Shown here one piece after another: positions 1 through 8,200 of a DNA stretch of 26,678 nt; positions within the stretch are counted from its first letter, which is position 1, and each line of letters opens with the position of its first letter. The notes beneath the pieces are model-generated. The model did not search any database. It was not told the DNA's origin and saw only the letters and a program-made list of their open reading frames with translations. The stretch is taken from positions 1 to 26,678 of the forward strand of contig DASYYE010000439.1 of the NCBI GenBank assembly GCA_035946955.1, written 5' to 3'. A program made the position numbers and the translations under genes. Origin of the DNA: DASYYE01 sp035946955. Its GTDB lineage: Bacteria; Actinomycetota; Actinomycetes; Streptosporangiales; Streptosporangiaceae.

Positions 1-574
1 TATCAACCAGGCTTGGGTGGCTCTGCCCGCCCGCTGGGCCAACCGCACCAGCGGCACCCGGCCGGCCGGCCGACGGCACCATCCGGTCCTCCGAGGCCAG
101 GTGCCTGTGGCCGGCCGGGTGGTGGCCTGTGGCCGCATGGCGCGCCTCTCCCGCGCCCCGGGGGGTGTCGGCGGCGTATGCGGGGGCTGCGTGGCGCGCC
201 GCCCTGACTGTGCGCGCCGTACCTGCCGGGTGGGTAGTAGCCCCTCCTGCACCTGCTGGCCCATCGCCGCGCTGCGACATTCGAGGCTCCTCTCCTGTAG
301 GCATGCGCCCATCCCTTCCTTGGGCAACCCCCATCCCACGCTTAGGTGATGCTTGGCTCAATGTAACTTGCAGGTCACTGAAAGAGAATTGGAGTCTGTG
401 AAATCAATGTTGCGTCGCAGTTAGTTCGCATGCCCAAGTTGCCCCTCATTCCCTCTGCACCTTGCACGTTGCAACTGCAATCGATTGCCTAAGTGGTAGT
501 AAACTGTAGCCTCTTGGTAACCGTCCGTAGGCGTTCACATGCTGGCCTGGCGGTCACGTAGCCTGGACGCCGAC
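1..574. other. Non-coding leader region without a convincing gene
   Basis: No open frame here has a credible start, ribosome binding site and protein-like composition; the frames present are Arg/Pro-rich translations of GC-rich DNA. The left part (about 50-200) is very GC-rich and full of inverted repeats, including a nested hairpin at 55-121 and two copies of the self-complementary 8-mer GGCGCGCC at 139-146 and 193-200. The right part (about 340-540) is less GC-rich, which fits a promoter region for the haemoglobin gene, but I could not identify a clear -35/-10 pair. An 8-bp palindrome GTTGCAAC sits at 467-474 region, flanked by TTGCA and TGCAA. Confidence 0.6.
55..121. repeat. Nested inverted repeat (long hairpin)
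   Basis: The outer arms are a perfect 13-bp inverted repeat, CACCCGGCCGGCC at 55-67 and GGCCGGCCGGGTG at 109-121. Inside them is a second pair, GGCACC at 75-80 and GGTGCC at 100-105. The two stems can stack into one long hairpin with short internal loops. It may be the terminator of a gene left of the window or a structured RNA; there is no U-tract on either strand. Confidence 0.5.
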
Positions 575-1003
575 ATGGACGTGACAACGCAGCCAGCCAG
601 TTTCTATGACGAAGTGGGCGGCGAGGAGACCTTTCAGCGCCTCGTGCACGCCTTTTACCGCGAGGTGCCAAACGACCCGGTGCTGCGCCCGGTGTACCCG
701 AGCAAGGATCTTGCCCTCGCCGAGGAGCACCTGAAGCTGTTCCTGATGCAGTACTGGGGCGGACCACGGACCTACGACGAACGCCGCGGTCACCCGCGCC
801 TGCGCATGCGGCATGTGCACTTCGACATCGGGGAGGCGGAACGGGACGCCTGGCTGGCCCGGATGCGCGCCGCCATGGACGAGGTCGGCCTCGACCCCGC
901 CCATGACGCCCAACTATGGGACTACCTGGTGATGGCGGCGCACAGCCTGGTGAACCGCCCGGCCGAGCCCAGCCGCCCCGACCTCGGCCTCACCCCGTCC
1001 TGA
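575..1003 (+). CDS. glbO: Group II truncated haemoglobin (GlbO-like)
   Basis: This is a small haem protein of the trHbII class, which in actinobacteria binds O2 tightly and is linked to oxygen/NO chemistry or peroxidase activity; the exact role here is not shown. The 142-residue product fits the family length. Recognisable features are FYREV with Tyr28 (B10), the VYP motif with Tyr41 (CD1), the QYWGGP stretch near residues 59-64, the GHPRLRMRH motif with the likely proximal His80 (F8), and Trp93 (G8) in the RDAWL segment; residue roles are assigned by similarity to mycobacterial GlbO. I chose the ATG at 575 because the protein then begins just before the conserved SFYDEVGG segment; an in-frame ATG at 539 would add 12 residues. 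The gene stands alone and converges on the sigma factor gene. Confidence 0.93.
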   Translation: MDVTTQPASFYDEVGGEETFQRLVHAFYREVPNDPVLRPVYPSKDLALAEEHLKLFLMQYWGGPRTYDERRGHPRLRMRHVHFDIGEAERDAWLARMRAAMDEVGLDPAHDAQLWDYLVMAAHSLVNRPAEPSRPDLGLTPS

Positions 1004-1059
1004 CCCCGCCCACCATCGGAACGCGGATGCGGCCAACAGCCTTGCTGTCGCATGCTGGC

Positions 1060-2271
1060 TTAGGACAGGCGGGCAGTGAGGAACTCGCGTTCAGCCGGGG
1101 ATGGGCCCAGCGCCAGCGCGGTCTGGTAAGCCTCGTCTGCCTCGGTGGTGCGGCCGAGCTTGCGGAGCAGGTCGGCGCGCGCGGCATGCAGCAGGTGCCA
1201 GCCTGCGCTGATGCTGTCGCCGGCGAGCTGGTCGAGGATTGCCAGGCCAGCCGCGGGGCCATCGGCCATTGCCACAGCCACGGCGCGGTTGGCGTGGACC
1301 ACCGGGGAGGGCTCGTAACTGGCCAGCGCCGCGTACAGTGCGGCGATCTGTGCCCAGTCGGTGTCGGCGGCCTGCCTGGCGGCCGCATGGCAGGCGGCGA
1401 TCGCGGCCTGGACCTGGTAGGGGCCCGGCCGCCGCATGTCCATGGCCCGGTCCAGGAGCTGCGTGCCTTCGGCGATCTTGGCCTGGTCCCACAGCGTGCG
1501 GTCCTGGTCTGCCAGCAGGACGATGCGGCCGTCAGCGGCGGCCCGGGCCGGCCGCCTGGCATCGGTCAGCAGCATCATCGCCAGCAGGCCGAGCACTTCG
1601 GGGTTGCTGGGGCACAGGGTGGCCAGCAGGCGCCCCAGCCTGACCGCTTCATCGCACAGCTCGCCGGTGACCACGCCAGGCCCGGCACTGGCCTGGTGGC
1701 CTTCGGTGAACACCAGGTACACGACCCGCGCGACCGCGCCGGTCCGGCCGGGCAGTTCGTGCCCGGCCGGCACCCGGAACGGGATCGCGGCGTCGCGGGT
1801 CTTGCGTTTGGCCCGGACCAGGCGCTGGGCCATGGTGGCCTCGCCGACCAGGAACGCCTTGGCGATCTGCGCCGTGCTCAGCCCGCACAGGGTGCGCAGA
1901 GTCAGGGCCACCCGCACACCGGGGTCGAGTGCCGGGTGACAGCAGGCGAAGATCAGCCGGAGCCGGTCATCGGCGATCCCGTCCGGCGGTGGGAGCGGGT
2001 CGTGCTGGCTCAGCAGCCACACCGCCGCTTCCTCCTTGCCGGAGCGCCGGGCTTCCCGGCGGATCTGGTCCACCGCGTTGTTCTTGGCGACAGTGATGAG
2101 CCACCCGGACGGGTCGTCCGGCAAGGGGCCGTCCGTCCAGCGGTGCAATGCCGCAGCAAAGGCATCGGCGACGGCGTCCTCGGCCAGCCCGAGGTCGCCG
2201 GTCAGCCTGGTCACCACCGCAACGGCGCGGCCCCACTCCTGCCGGAAGACGGCCTCGACCGCGGCGGTCAC
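1060..2271 (-). CDS. ECF sigma factor, ECF42-type with C-terminal TPR-like extension
   Basis: This is an extracytoplasmic-function RNA polymerase sigma factor of 403 residues, about twice the length of a simple ECF sigma. Region 2 lies at about 9-75, ending in DDPSGWLITVAKNNAVDQIR. Region 4 lies at about 120-180, with the helix-turn-helix segment LSTAQIAKAFLVGEATMAQRL. A long Ala/Leu-rich helical region of about 200 residues follows, typical of the SigJ/DUF6596 type. The start is a GTG at 2271, and its GTGA overlaps the stop of the upstream YciI-like gene by 4 nt, so the two are translationally coupled. In the ECF42 group the sigma factor is characteristically linked to a DGPF/YciI protein and lacks a classical anti-sigma factor; the C-terminal extension is thought to control activity. 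No anti-sigma gene is present here. Confidence 0.93.
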   Translation of the reverse strand: MTAAVEAVFRQEWGRAVAVVTRLTGDLGLAEDAVADAFAAALHRWTDGPLPDDPSGWLITVAKNNAVDQIRREARRSGKEEAAVWLLSQHDPLPPPDGIADDRLRLIFACCHPALDPGVRVALTLRTLCGLSTAQIAKAFLVGEATMAQRLVRAKRKTRDAAIPFRVPAGHELPGRTGAVARVVYLVFTEGHQASAGPGVVTGELCDEAVRLGRLLATLCPSNPEVLGLLAMMLLTDARRPARAAADGRIVLLADQDRTLWDQAKIAEGTQLLDRAMDMRRPGPYQVQAAIAACHAAARQAADTDWAQIAALYAALASYEPSPVVHANRAVAVAMADGPAAGLAILDQLAGDSISAGWHLLHAARADLLRKLGRTTEADEAYQTALALGPSPAEREFLTARLS

Positions 2272-2630
2272 CCTGTCATGTCCATCACCGGGCGCAGGTC
2301 GACGCAGCCGTACCTGGCCGCCGGGATGGTCGCCACCCAGCGCAGCGCCTCATCCAGGTCGGCGCAGTCCAGCACGTAGTAGCCGCCGATCTGTTCCTTG
2401 AGCTCCGCGAACGGCCCGTCGGTCACCAGCGGCTCCCCGTCCCGCACCCGTAGCGTCGTGGCCGACGACTCCGGCTGCAGCGGCCCGGAGTCGACCAGCA
2501 CACCAGCGGCCTGCATCGCGTCGGTCGCCGACCGGTACTCGCTCAGCATCTGCATGAACTCGGGCGTCCCCGGGGCCGGAGCCGCCGCTGCCATGTCGGG
2601 CTCCCCTACCAAAAGGCACAGATATCGCAT
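2268..2630 (-). CDS. YciI/DGPF-domain protein, partner of ECF42 sigma factor
   Basis: This 120-residue protein is of the YciI-related (DGPF) family, a ferredoxin-like-fold domain of uncertain biochemistry. The diagnostic DGPF stretch is present as VTDGPFAELKEQIGGYYVLD near the middle, followed by the family's usual Asp/Trp-rich segment (DLDEALRWVATIP) and the PV-type C-terminal end. I chose the ATG at 2630, giving MRYLCLL; a GGGAGA ribosome binding site lies just upstream. A GTG at 2645 would add five residues but would swallow that site. It is the first gene of a two-gene operon with the sigma factor, overlapping it by 4 nt. The constant pairing of DGPF proteins with ECF42 sigmas suggests a regulatory or sensory role, which is inferred and not shown. 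Confidence 0.93.
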   Translation of the reverse strand: MRYLCLLVGEPDMAAAAPAPGTPEFMQMLSEYRSATDAMQAAGVLVDSGPLQPESSATTLRVRDGEPLVTDGPFAELKEQIGGYYVLDCADLDEALRWVATIPAARYGCVDLRPVMDMTG

Positions 2631-2727
2631 GTCCGTCTCCCTCACGGCCGGCGCCCATCGCCGGTCCTACCCCTGGACGAACAGCCTGGCCCAAAATCGA
2701 CAGCCGCTGGCTCAGCGCCCACATGAA

Positions 2728-2807
2728 TCCAGCCCCCGCCGAAGGGCCGTACCGGCGGGGGCTGGAAGCAGCGCGTGCCGTCCCGGTCACCAGCGCACCG
2801 GGACGGC
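2728..2807 (-). terminator. Two tandem GC-rich hairpins after the phosphoesterase gene
   Basis: Just past the phosphoesterase stop codon lie two perfect inverted repeats. The first on the transcript pairs 2777-2787 with 2797-2807 (11 bp, 9-nt loop). The second pairs 2728-2740 with 2754-2766 (13 bp, extendable by one G-C pair). Neither has a long U-tract, which is common for actinobacterial intrinsic terminators. They separate the phosphoesterase from the YciI/sigma operon on the same strand. Confidence 0.7.
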
Positions 2808-2812
2808 TCGGC

Positions 2813-4237
2813 TTAGGTGTCCTGTCTCAGCTGGGCCAGGTTGATGTGGTGGGCGTCCTTGGGCAAGGGGCGCTGGACCATCTGCACGGGCTTCAACAGG
2901 TGCTGGCCGCCGCCGCCACCGCCGAAGTTGAACGCATTGGAGAAGTCGTAGGCCTGGGCATCGTTCGTGCCGAGCGGGCGGAGGCCGAACGTGTGCTCAA
3001 CGAAGGAGAGGATGCCCACGAATGTGGTCGCGGTGGTGTCGGTGTAGCCCTGCCTGGCGTACGGGCTGACGATCACCAGCGGGACGCGGGGCCCTTGCGG
3101 CGTGCCGTCCGGGTTGGTGCCAGGCGGTATCTGGTCGTAGAAGCACCCGCAGTCGTCCCAGGTGATGAACAGGGCCGTGGACCGCCAGTCCGGGCCGCTC
3201 ATCACGGCGTTGGCCACCTGGCCCAGCCAGTTGTCCCCGGACGTCATCGACATCCCGTTGTGCTCGCTGAACGCGGCGTCCGGCCCGCCCGGGGTGACGA
3301 TGGAGAAGTTGGGGAGGTTCCCGGCCTTGGCCTGGCTGACGAACTGCGAACTGGGGAGGTTGTTCGCTTTCTGCCCGGTGTAGAGGCACTCGGCGATCGA
3401 CGGGCAGATGTCCCACCAGTAACCCGGCGTCACAGCCCCGCTTGGCGTCCTCGCCGTGGGGGCACCGAAGATCGTCCACGTCAGGTTCGCTGCGGTGAGG
3501 CTATCCATGAGCGTCTGTTCGAAGTTCGCGGGAGTGGCCTCGAAGGCGCCCCCGAAGGGCCGCCCGATGGCGGGGTCGGGGATGCAGCTCGGCACCATCT
3601 GCTCGCCGCCCGGTCCCACCCAGTTGGTCTCCTTGTTGGAGTCGCACCCCCAGCCGGGGCCTTGGTGGGCTTCGCCGACCGGGACCGGGTTGTCTCCGGT
3701 GAACCCGTCCATGTTGCTCAGGACCGGATACAGGTGCCCGCCCCACGAGGGGCTGTTGGACATCGAGAAGGTGTGGTCACTGATGGCGAAGTTGTCGGCC
3801 AGCCTTGTCAGGTTCGGTTGCTGGTTGGGCGTCCAGCCGCCGACGCATGCGTAGTTGGTGGAGGGGTCGCAGCCATTGATCTGCCACCAGCCGTCCATCC
3901 TGCCGCCGTCGATGGCATCGTTCTGAGATGCCACGCTGTGGTCGACGAGGGGCACGATGTCCGGCTCATTGCTGCTGGGAATCACCACGGCGCCGTTGGA
4001 GAGCTTGACAGTGACCGGCATGCCGCCGTCCGGGCACCGCTGCGGACGCTCGTCACACCAGAAGCCGAGCAGCGAATCGAATGAGTGGTTCTCCAGGTAG
4101 AGCACCACGATGTGCTTGATAGGTGACGGTGGCTGAGCACTGGCCGTACCGGTCATCGCCAATCCGGCGAGACCGAGGGCGGCAACGCACAAGAACACGA
4201 CCGTGCGCAGCCGGGCGAGAATCCGCCATCTGATCAT
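2813..4237 (-). CDS. Secreted phosphoesterase (acid phosphatase / phospholipase C-like)
   Basis: This is a 474-residue exported hydrolase of the phosphoesterase family that includes bacterial acid phosphatases and non-specific phospholipases C. The N-terminus (MIRWRILARLRTVVFL, then a hydrophobic core and ASA-QPP) is a signal peptide with likely cleavage after residue 34. The mature protein opens with the family motif HIVVLYLENHSFDSLLGFW. Later it carries FITWDDCGCFYDQIPP and GPRVPLVIVSPYARQGYTD, which match the metal- and phosphate-binding segments of the family, including the paired Asp in TWDD. The start is the ATG at 4237, preceded by an AAGGG site; an upstream extension to 4285 adds charged residues ahead of the signal peptide and is unlikely. 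It probably releases phosphate from organic phosphates or phospholipids outside the cell. A possible PhoP-type direct repeat lies at 4416-4437. Confidence 0.9.
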   Translation of the reverse strand: MIRWRILARLRTVVFLCVAALGLAGLAMTGTASAQPPSPIKHIVVLYLENHSFDSLLGFWCDERPQRCPDGGMPVTVKLSNGAVVIPSSNEPDIVPLVDHSVASQNDAIDGGRMDGWWQINGCDPSTNYACVGGWTPNQQPNLTRLADNFAISDHTFSMSNSPSWGGHLYPVLSNMDGFTGDNPVPVGEAHQGPGWGCDSNKETNWVGPGGEQMVPSCIPDPAIGRPFGGAFEATPANFEQTLMDSLTAANLTWTIFGAPTARTPSGAVTPGYWWDICPSIAECLYTGQKANNLPSSQFVSQAKAGNLPNFSIVTPGGPDAAFSEHNGMSMTSGDNWLGQVANAVMSGPDWRSTALFITWDDCGCFYDQIPPGTNPDGTPQGPRVPLVIVSPYARQGYTDTTATTFVGILSFVEHTFGLRPLGTNDAQAYDFSNAFNFGGGGGGQHLLKPVQMVQRPLPKDAHHINLAQLRQDT

Positions 4238-4415
4238 TAACACCCTTGCCCTTGCCTTTCTCCCCCTGGCCGCCTCAGCGGCCACTCGAGACCTGCACTA
4301 CCCCCGGACGGGATGCACCGGCACGCCCCGCCACGGACATTGCCCAAGGTCCGCGCCGACCATGGGCAGCGAACCGACAGACGGCACGAGTAACGCCCCG
4401 GACACCCTACGCCCA

Positions 4416-4437
4416 GGCAACCCGAAGGTCACCCGAA
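4416..4437. promoter_or_regulatory. Candidate PHO box (11-nt direct repeats)
   Basis: Two adjacent 11-nt units read GGCAACCCGAA and GGTCACCCGAA on the + strand. The second fits the GGTCAYYYR form of the Streptomyces PhoP-binding direct-repeat unit, and the first matches partly. The site lies about 180 nt upstream of the secreted phosphoesterase start, a gene class often controlled by phosphate limitation. The assignment rests on pattern and context only. Confidence 0.3.
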
Positions 4438-4525
4438 CGTAAACGGACGCTATCAGCGGCATATGTCCCACTGGCTAACTATTCCCACGTATATCTTTCA
4501 TACATATCCTATAGGAAAGACTGGT

Positions 4526-4585
4526 ATTTTACTACATCGATGCGCAGTCATGACCCATCCCGTGCACCGAAGATGCTAGTAAAAT
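4526..4585. repeat. Inverted repeat in the AT-rich islet
   Basis: ATTTTACTACATC at 4526-4538 is complementary to GATGCTAGTAAAAT at 4572-4585 apart from one extra base in the right arm. The arms are 33 nt apart, and a T-rich run (cgttttt) follows the right arm. It could be a split operator for gluconokinase, a terminator-like hairpin, or the end of a decayed element. Confidence 0.45.
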
Positions 4586-4754
4586 CACGTTTTTGTATAT
4601 ATATTCGATAATAATTCATCCTATATGTCCGTATCTGGAGCACTTGAAATGCGTTAAGACAGCGGCAAACGTGGCGCCGGTGAACCCAGGTCATAGGGTT
4701 GCGTCCCATGGACAACGCTGTGCTAGACCGCTGCGGGCTCTCGGCTACGGCGTG

Positions 4755-5333
4755 ATGCGGCCACATATGGATGCCTATGGCGCGGGGAGCCCAGGCAGTG
4801 GGCTGCCGCCGGTCGTGGTCGTGGCGGGTGTCTCCGGTACCGGGAAGACCCGCATCGGCAGCCTGCTGGCGCAGCGCCTGGGGTGGCGTTTCGACGACGG
4901 CGACGACCTGCACCCGGCTGCCAACATCGCGAAGATGCGCGCTGGGTTCCCGCTGACTGACGCGGACCGTGGCCCGTGGCTCGCGGTGGTCGCGGCAAGG
5001 ATCGACGAGCACATTGCGGCAGGTGAGCCCGCTGTTGTGGCGTGCTCGGCCCTGAAGCGCTCCTACCGCGACTTCCTCCGCCAGGGACGGCCGTCGGTGC
5101 GGGTGGTGTTCCTGCGTGCAACACCGGCCACCCTGGCCGACCGCCTGGCTAGCCGGCCTGGGCACTTCTTTCCGCCCCAACTGCTGCGCAGCCAGCTTGC
5201 GGACGAGGAGCCGCCGCAGGAGGAAGAAGGCTGCCTGGTGGTGGACGTTGAGGCCACCCCCGACCAGGTGACAGACGGCATCATCCGCCAGCTCGGCCTG
5301 ACCGCACCCTCCCACCGAGCCGACACTCCATGA
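4755..5333 (+). CDS. gntK: Gluconokinase (carbohydrate kinase, GntK type)
   Basis: This kinase phosphorylates D-gluconate to 6-phosphogluconate with ATP, feeding the oxidative pentose-phosphate pathway in the cytoplasm. The P-loop GVSGTGKT is at residues 25-32. It is followed by the GntK-typical FDDGDDLHPAANIAKM and GFPLTDADRGPWL stretches, then VACSALKRSYRDFLR and the LxxRPGHFFPPQLLRSQ segment. From the ATG at 4755 the product is 192 residues, slightly longer than most members; an ATG at 4767 or a GTG at 4752 are alternatives, and no strong ribosome binding site distinguishes them. No gluconate permease or regulator gene is adjacent. The upstream AT-rich DNA with an inverted repeat is a plausible control region. 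Confidence 0.92.
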   Translation: MRPHMDAYGAGSPGSGLPPVVVVAGVSGTGKTRIGSLLAQRLGWRFDDGDDLHPAANIAKMRAGFPLTDADRGPWLAVVAARIDEHIAAGEPAVVACSALKRSYRDFLRQGRPSVRVVFLRATPATLADRLASRPGHFFPPQLLRSQLADEEPPQEEEGCLVVDVEATPDQVTDGIIRQLGLTAPSHRADTP

Positions 5334-5343
5334 TCATGAAGAC

Positions 5344-5364
5344 TTTCAGTCACTACGACTGAAA
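5344..5364. terminator. Hairpin between converging gntK and ettA
   Basis: TTTCAGTC (5344-5351) and GACTGAAA (5357-5364) form a perfect 8-bp stem with a 5-nt loop, starting 10 nt after the gntK stop. It is flanked by a 10-bp direct repeat GATCATGAAG at 5332-5341 and 5374-5383, the first copy overlapping the gntK stop codon. Confidence 0.5.
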
Positions 5365-5440
5365 TTCCTACAGGATCATGAAGCGTTGGGGTGCCTGCAG
5401 CGGGCGAGGTGAGCTTGCGGTAGGTGACCCGGGTGGGGAT

Positions 5441-5464
5441 GGTGGCTGCCTGTGGGCAGCCACC
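5441..5464 (-). terminator. Hairpin downstream of ettA
   Basis: GGTGGCTGCC at 5441-5450 and GGCAGCCACC at 5455-5464 form a perfect 10-bp stem with a 4-nt loop about 50 nt past the ettA stop. It is a strong candidate intrinsic terminator for ettA and may also stop gntK transcription from the other side. Confidence 0.6.
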
Positions 5465-5512
5465 GGTGAGCGTGGGGCAGGTGGTTCTGTGGGGGCGGGC
5501 TGGCGGTTGTGG

Positions 5513-7177
<1,665 letters not shown>

Positions 7178-7267
7178 GTCTCCAGCGTAGGTGCTCCAGG
7201 GGTGGGCGGGGGACGGGGCTGCCCCATCCCCGCGCCACTGCGTCCGCTCCGGATGCCTGTGGCGGGA

Positions 7268-7408
7268 CCGGCCACGATGGCCGCGTCCGGTCGCGTGTTC
7301 GGGACGGTACGGCCACGGGCGGCGGCGCCGCCGGCCGCGCACTCAGGCCGCACGGCCACGGGCGGCCCCGCCGCCGGCCGCGTGCTCAGGCCGACACGGC
7401 CACGGTGC
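7268..7408. repeat. Tandem GC-rich repeat at the ssb 3' end
   Basis: A unit of about 43 bp beginning ACGGCCACGGG occurs at 7308-7350 and 7351-7394, with a partial third copy from 7395 that lies inside the end of the ssb reading frame. A weaker copy may begin near 7268. Each full unit contains self-complementary GGCGGC/GCCGCC blocks able to form hairpins, so the array may act as the ssb transcript end. Confidence 0.7.
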
Positions 7409-7982
7409 GCTCCTCCGCCAGTGGTCCTGCCAGCTCCTCGGCGAGTTCGGCCACCGCGGTCTCGTCCACCACACCATCGTGCTGCTCTGCGTCGTCGTCC
7501 AGGTCTATTTCGTCCACGGGACCAGCCTGGACGGAGGAGGCCTGTGCCTGCCTTGCGGCCACGGCCGACATGGCGGCCAAAGCGCGGTTGCGGGCCAGCG
7601 CGTCGTCACCGGCGGCCCTGCGGATCCGGTTGAACTGGGAGACCCCCCGGTTGAGGTCATGGCCGATGGCGTCGGCGTCCACGTCGACAGCCAGCCGAGT
7701 CTCGCCAGCCGCGTTCTGGTAACTGCGGGTCGTCAGGCGCCCCCGTACGAGCACCGGGTCGCCCTTGCGCACGCAGATTGCCACGTTCTCGGCCAGCCCG
7801 CGCCAGCACTCCACACCCACATACGAGGTGGGCCCGTCGGTCCACTCGCCCGTGTCCCGGTTCTGCCACCGGGCTGTGTAGGCGATCCGCAGCTTGGCTT
7901 TTGACGCCCCATTAGGGAACGTCTGGAAGGTTGGGTCTTTCGTGACGTTTCCGGCGAGGATCACCTGCATGCCATGGACCAT
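7386..7982 (-). CDS. Single-stranded DNA-binding protein, SsbB-like paralogue
   Basis: The 198-residue protein has an OB-fold SSB domain at about residues 1-115, seen in QVILAGNVTKDPTFQTFPNG, ARWQNRDTGEWTDGPTSYVG, CVRKGDPVLVRGRL and the YQNAAGETRLAVDV strand. The rest is Ala/Gln-rich with an acidic patch (DEIDLDDDAEQHDG). It lacks the C-terminal DDIPF-type tip through which housekeeping SSB recruits replication and repair partners, ending instead in RTVAVSA. This points to the second, SsbB-type SSB of actinomycetes, which in Streptomyces is linked to chromosome segregation in sporulation. The ATG at 7982 has an AGGAGG site eight bases upstream. No rpsF/rpsR neighbours, the usual context of the main ssb, are present. 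The tandem repeat at its 3' end may have replaced the original tail. Confidence 0.9.
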   Translation of the reverse strand: MVHGMQVILAGNVTKDPTFQTFPNGASKAKLRIAYTARWQNRDTGEWTDGPTSYVGVECWRGLAENVAICVRKGDPVLVRGRLTTRSYQNAAGETRLAVDVDADAIGHDLNRGVSQFNRIRRAAGDDALARNRALAAMSAVAARQAQASSVQAGPVDEIDLDDDAEQHDGVVDETAVAELAEELAGPLAEERTVAVSA

Positions 7983-8101
7983 CTGTCTGTCCTCCTGTCT
8001 CGCCGGGGTGCTGCCGGTGTGAGCACTCCGGGCCGGCGCCGGGAAATGGCCGGCTCCTCCCACGGTGGCGGACCTGGCAACGGCAGACCATGGTCACTGC
8101 G

Positions 8102-8157
8102 GTGGCTGTGGACAGCCACGGACAATGCGCCAAGCTGTGGACGACCACTGTGGCGAA
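8102..8157. promoter_or_regulatory. Cluster of DnaA-box-like sequences upstream of ssb
   Basis: TGTGGACAG (8107-8115) and TGTGGACGA (8136-8144) each differ at one position from the actinobacterial DnaA box TGTGGACAA, and TGTGGCGAA (8149-8157) differs at two. The first also forms a perfect dyad, GTGGCTGT/ACAGCCAC at 8102-8119. The cluster lies 120-175 nt upstream of ssb, between it and the protease gene. Binding by DnaA is inferred from sequence only. Confidence 0.3.
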
Positions 8158-8200
8158 CTCGGGGTTATGTGGGAGAATCTGCCCCGCCTCGTGGGCTCTG

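Larger units (their letters stand above)
4238..4754. other. Divergent intergenic region with an AT-rich islet
   Basis: This 517-nt region lies between the divergently transcribed phosphoesterase and gluconokinase genes and has no credible gene. From about 4440 to 4660 the base composition is strikingly AT-rich compared with the rest of the window, with runs such as tatatatattcgataataatt around 4596-4615. It includes a 10-bp palindrome TCCTATAGGA at 4507-4516 and an inverted repeat at 4526-4538/4572-4585. It probably carries the promoters of both flanking genes, and the AT-rich stretch could be a foreign remnant. Confidence 0.6.

Noticed and set aside
139..200. GGCGCGCC pair as a functional inverted repeat
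   Set aside because: The 8-mer is self-complementary and expected fairly often at this GC content; flanks do not extend the match.
916..2379. Long rightward open frame (487 codons) across the sigma factor region
   Set aside because: It is antisense to the clear sigma factor gene, its translation is Gly/Gln/Arg-rich without any motif, and it has no ribosome binding site.
2723..4084. Rightward open frame of 453 codons opposite the phosphoesterase
   Set aside because: It is a GC-driven shadow on the opposite strand of a gene with well-matched family motifs.
7268..7408. CRISPR array
   Set aside because: The units are contiguous 43-bp tandem repeats without spacers, and no cas genes are present.
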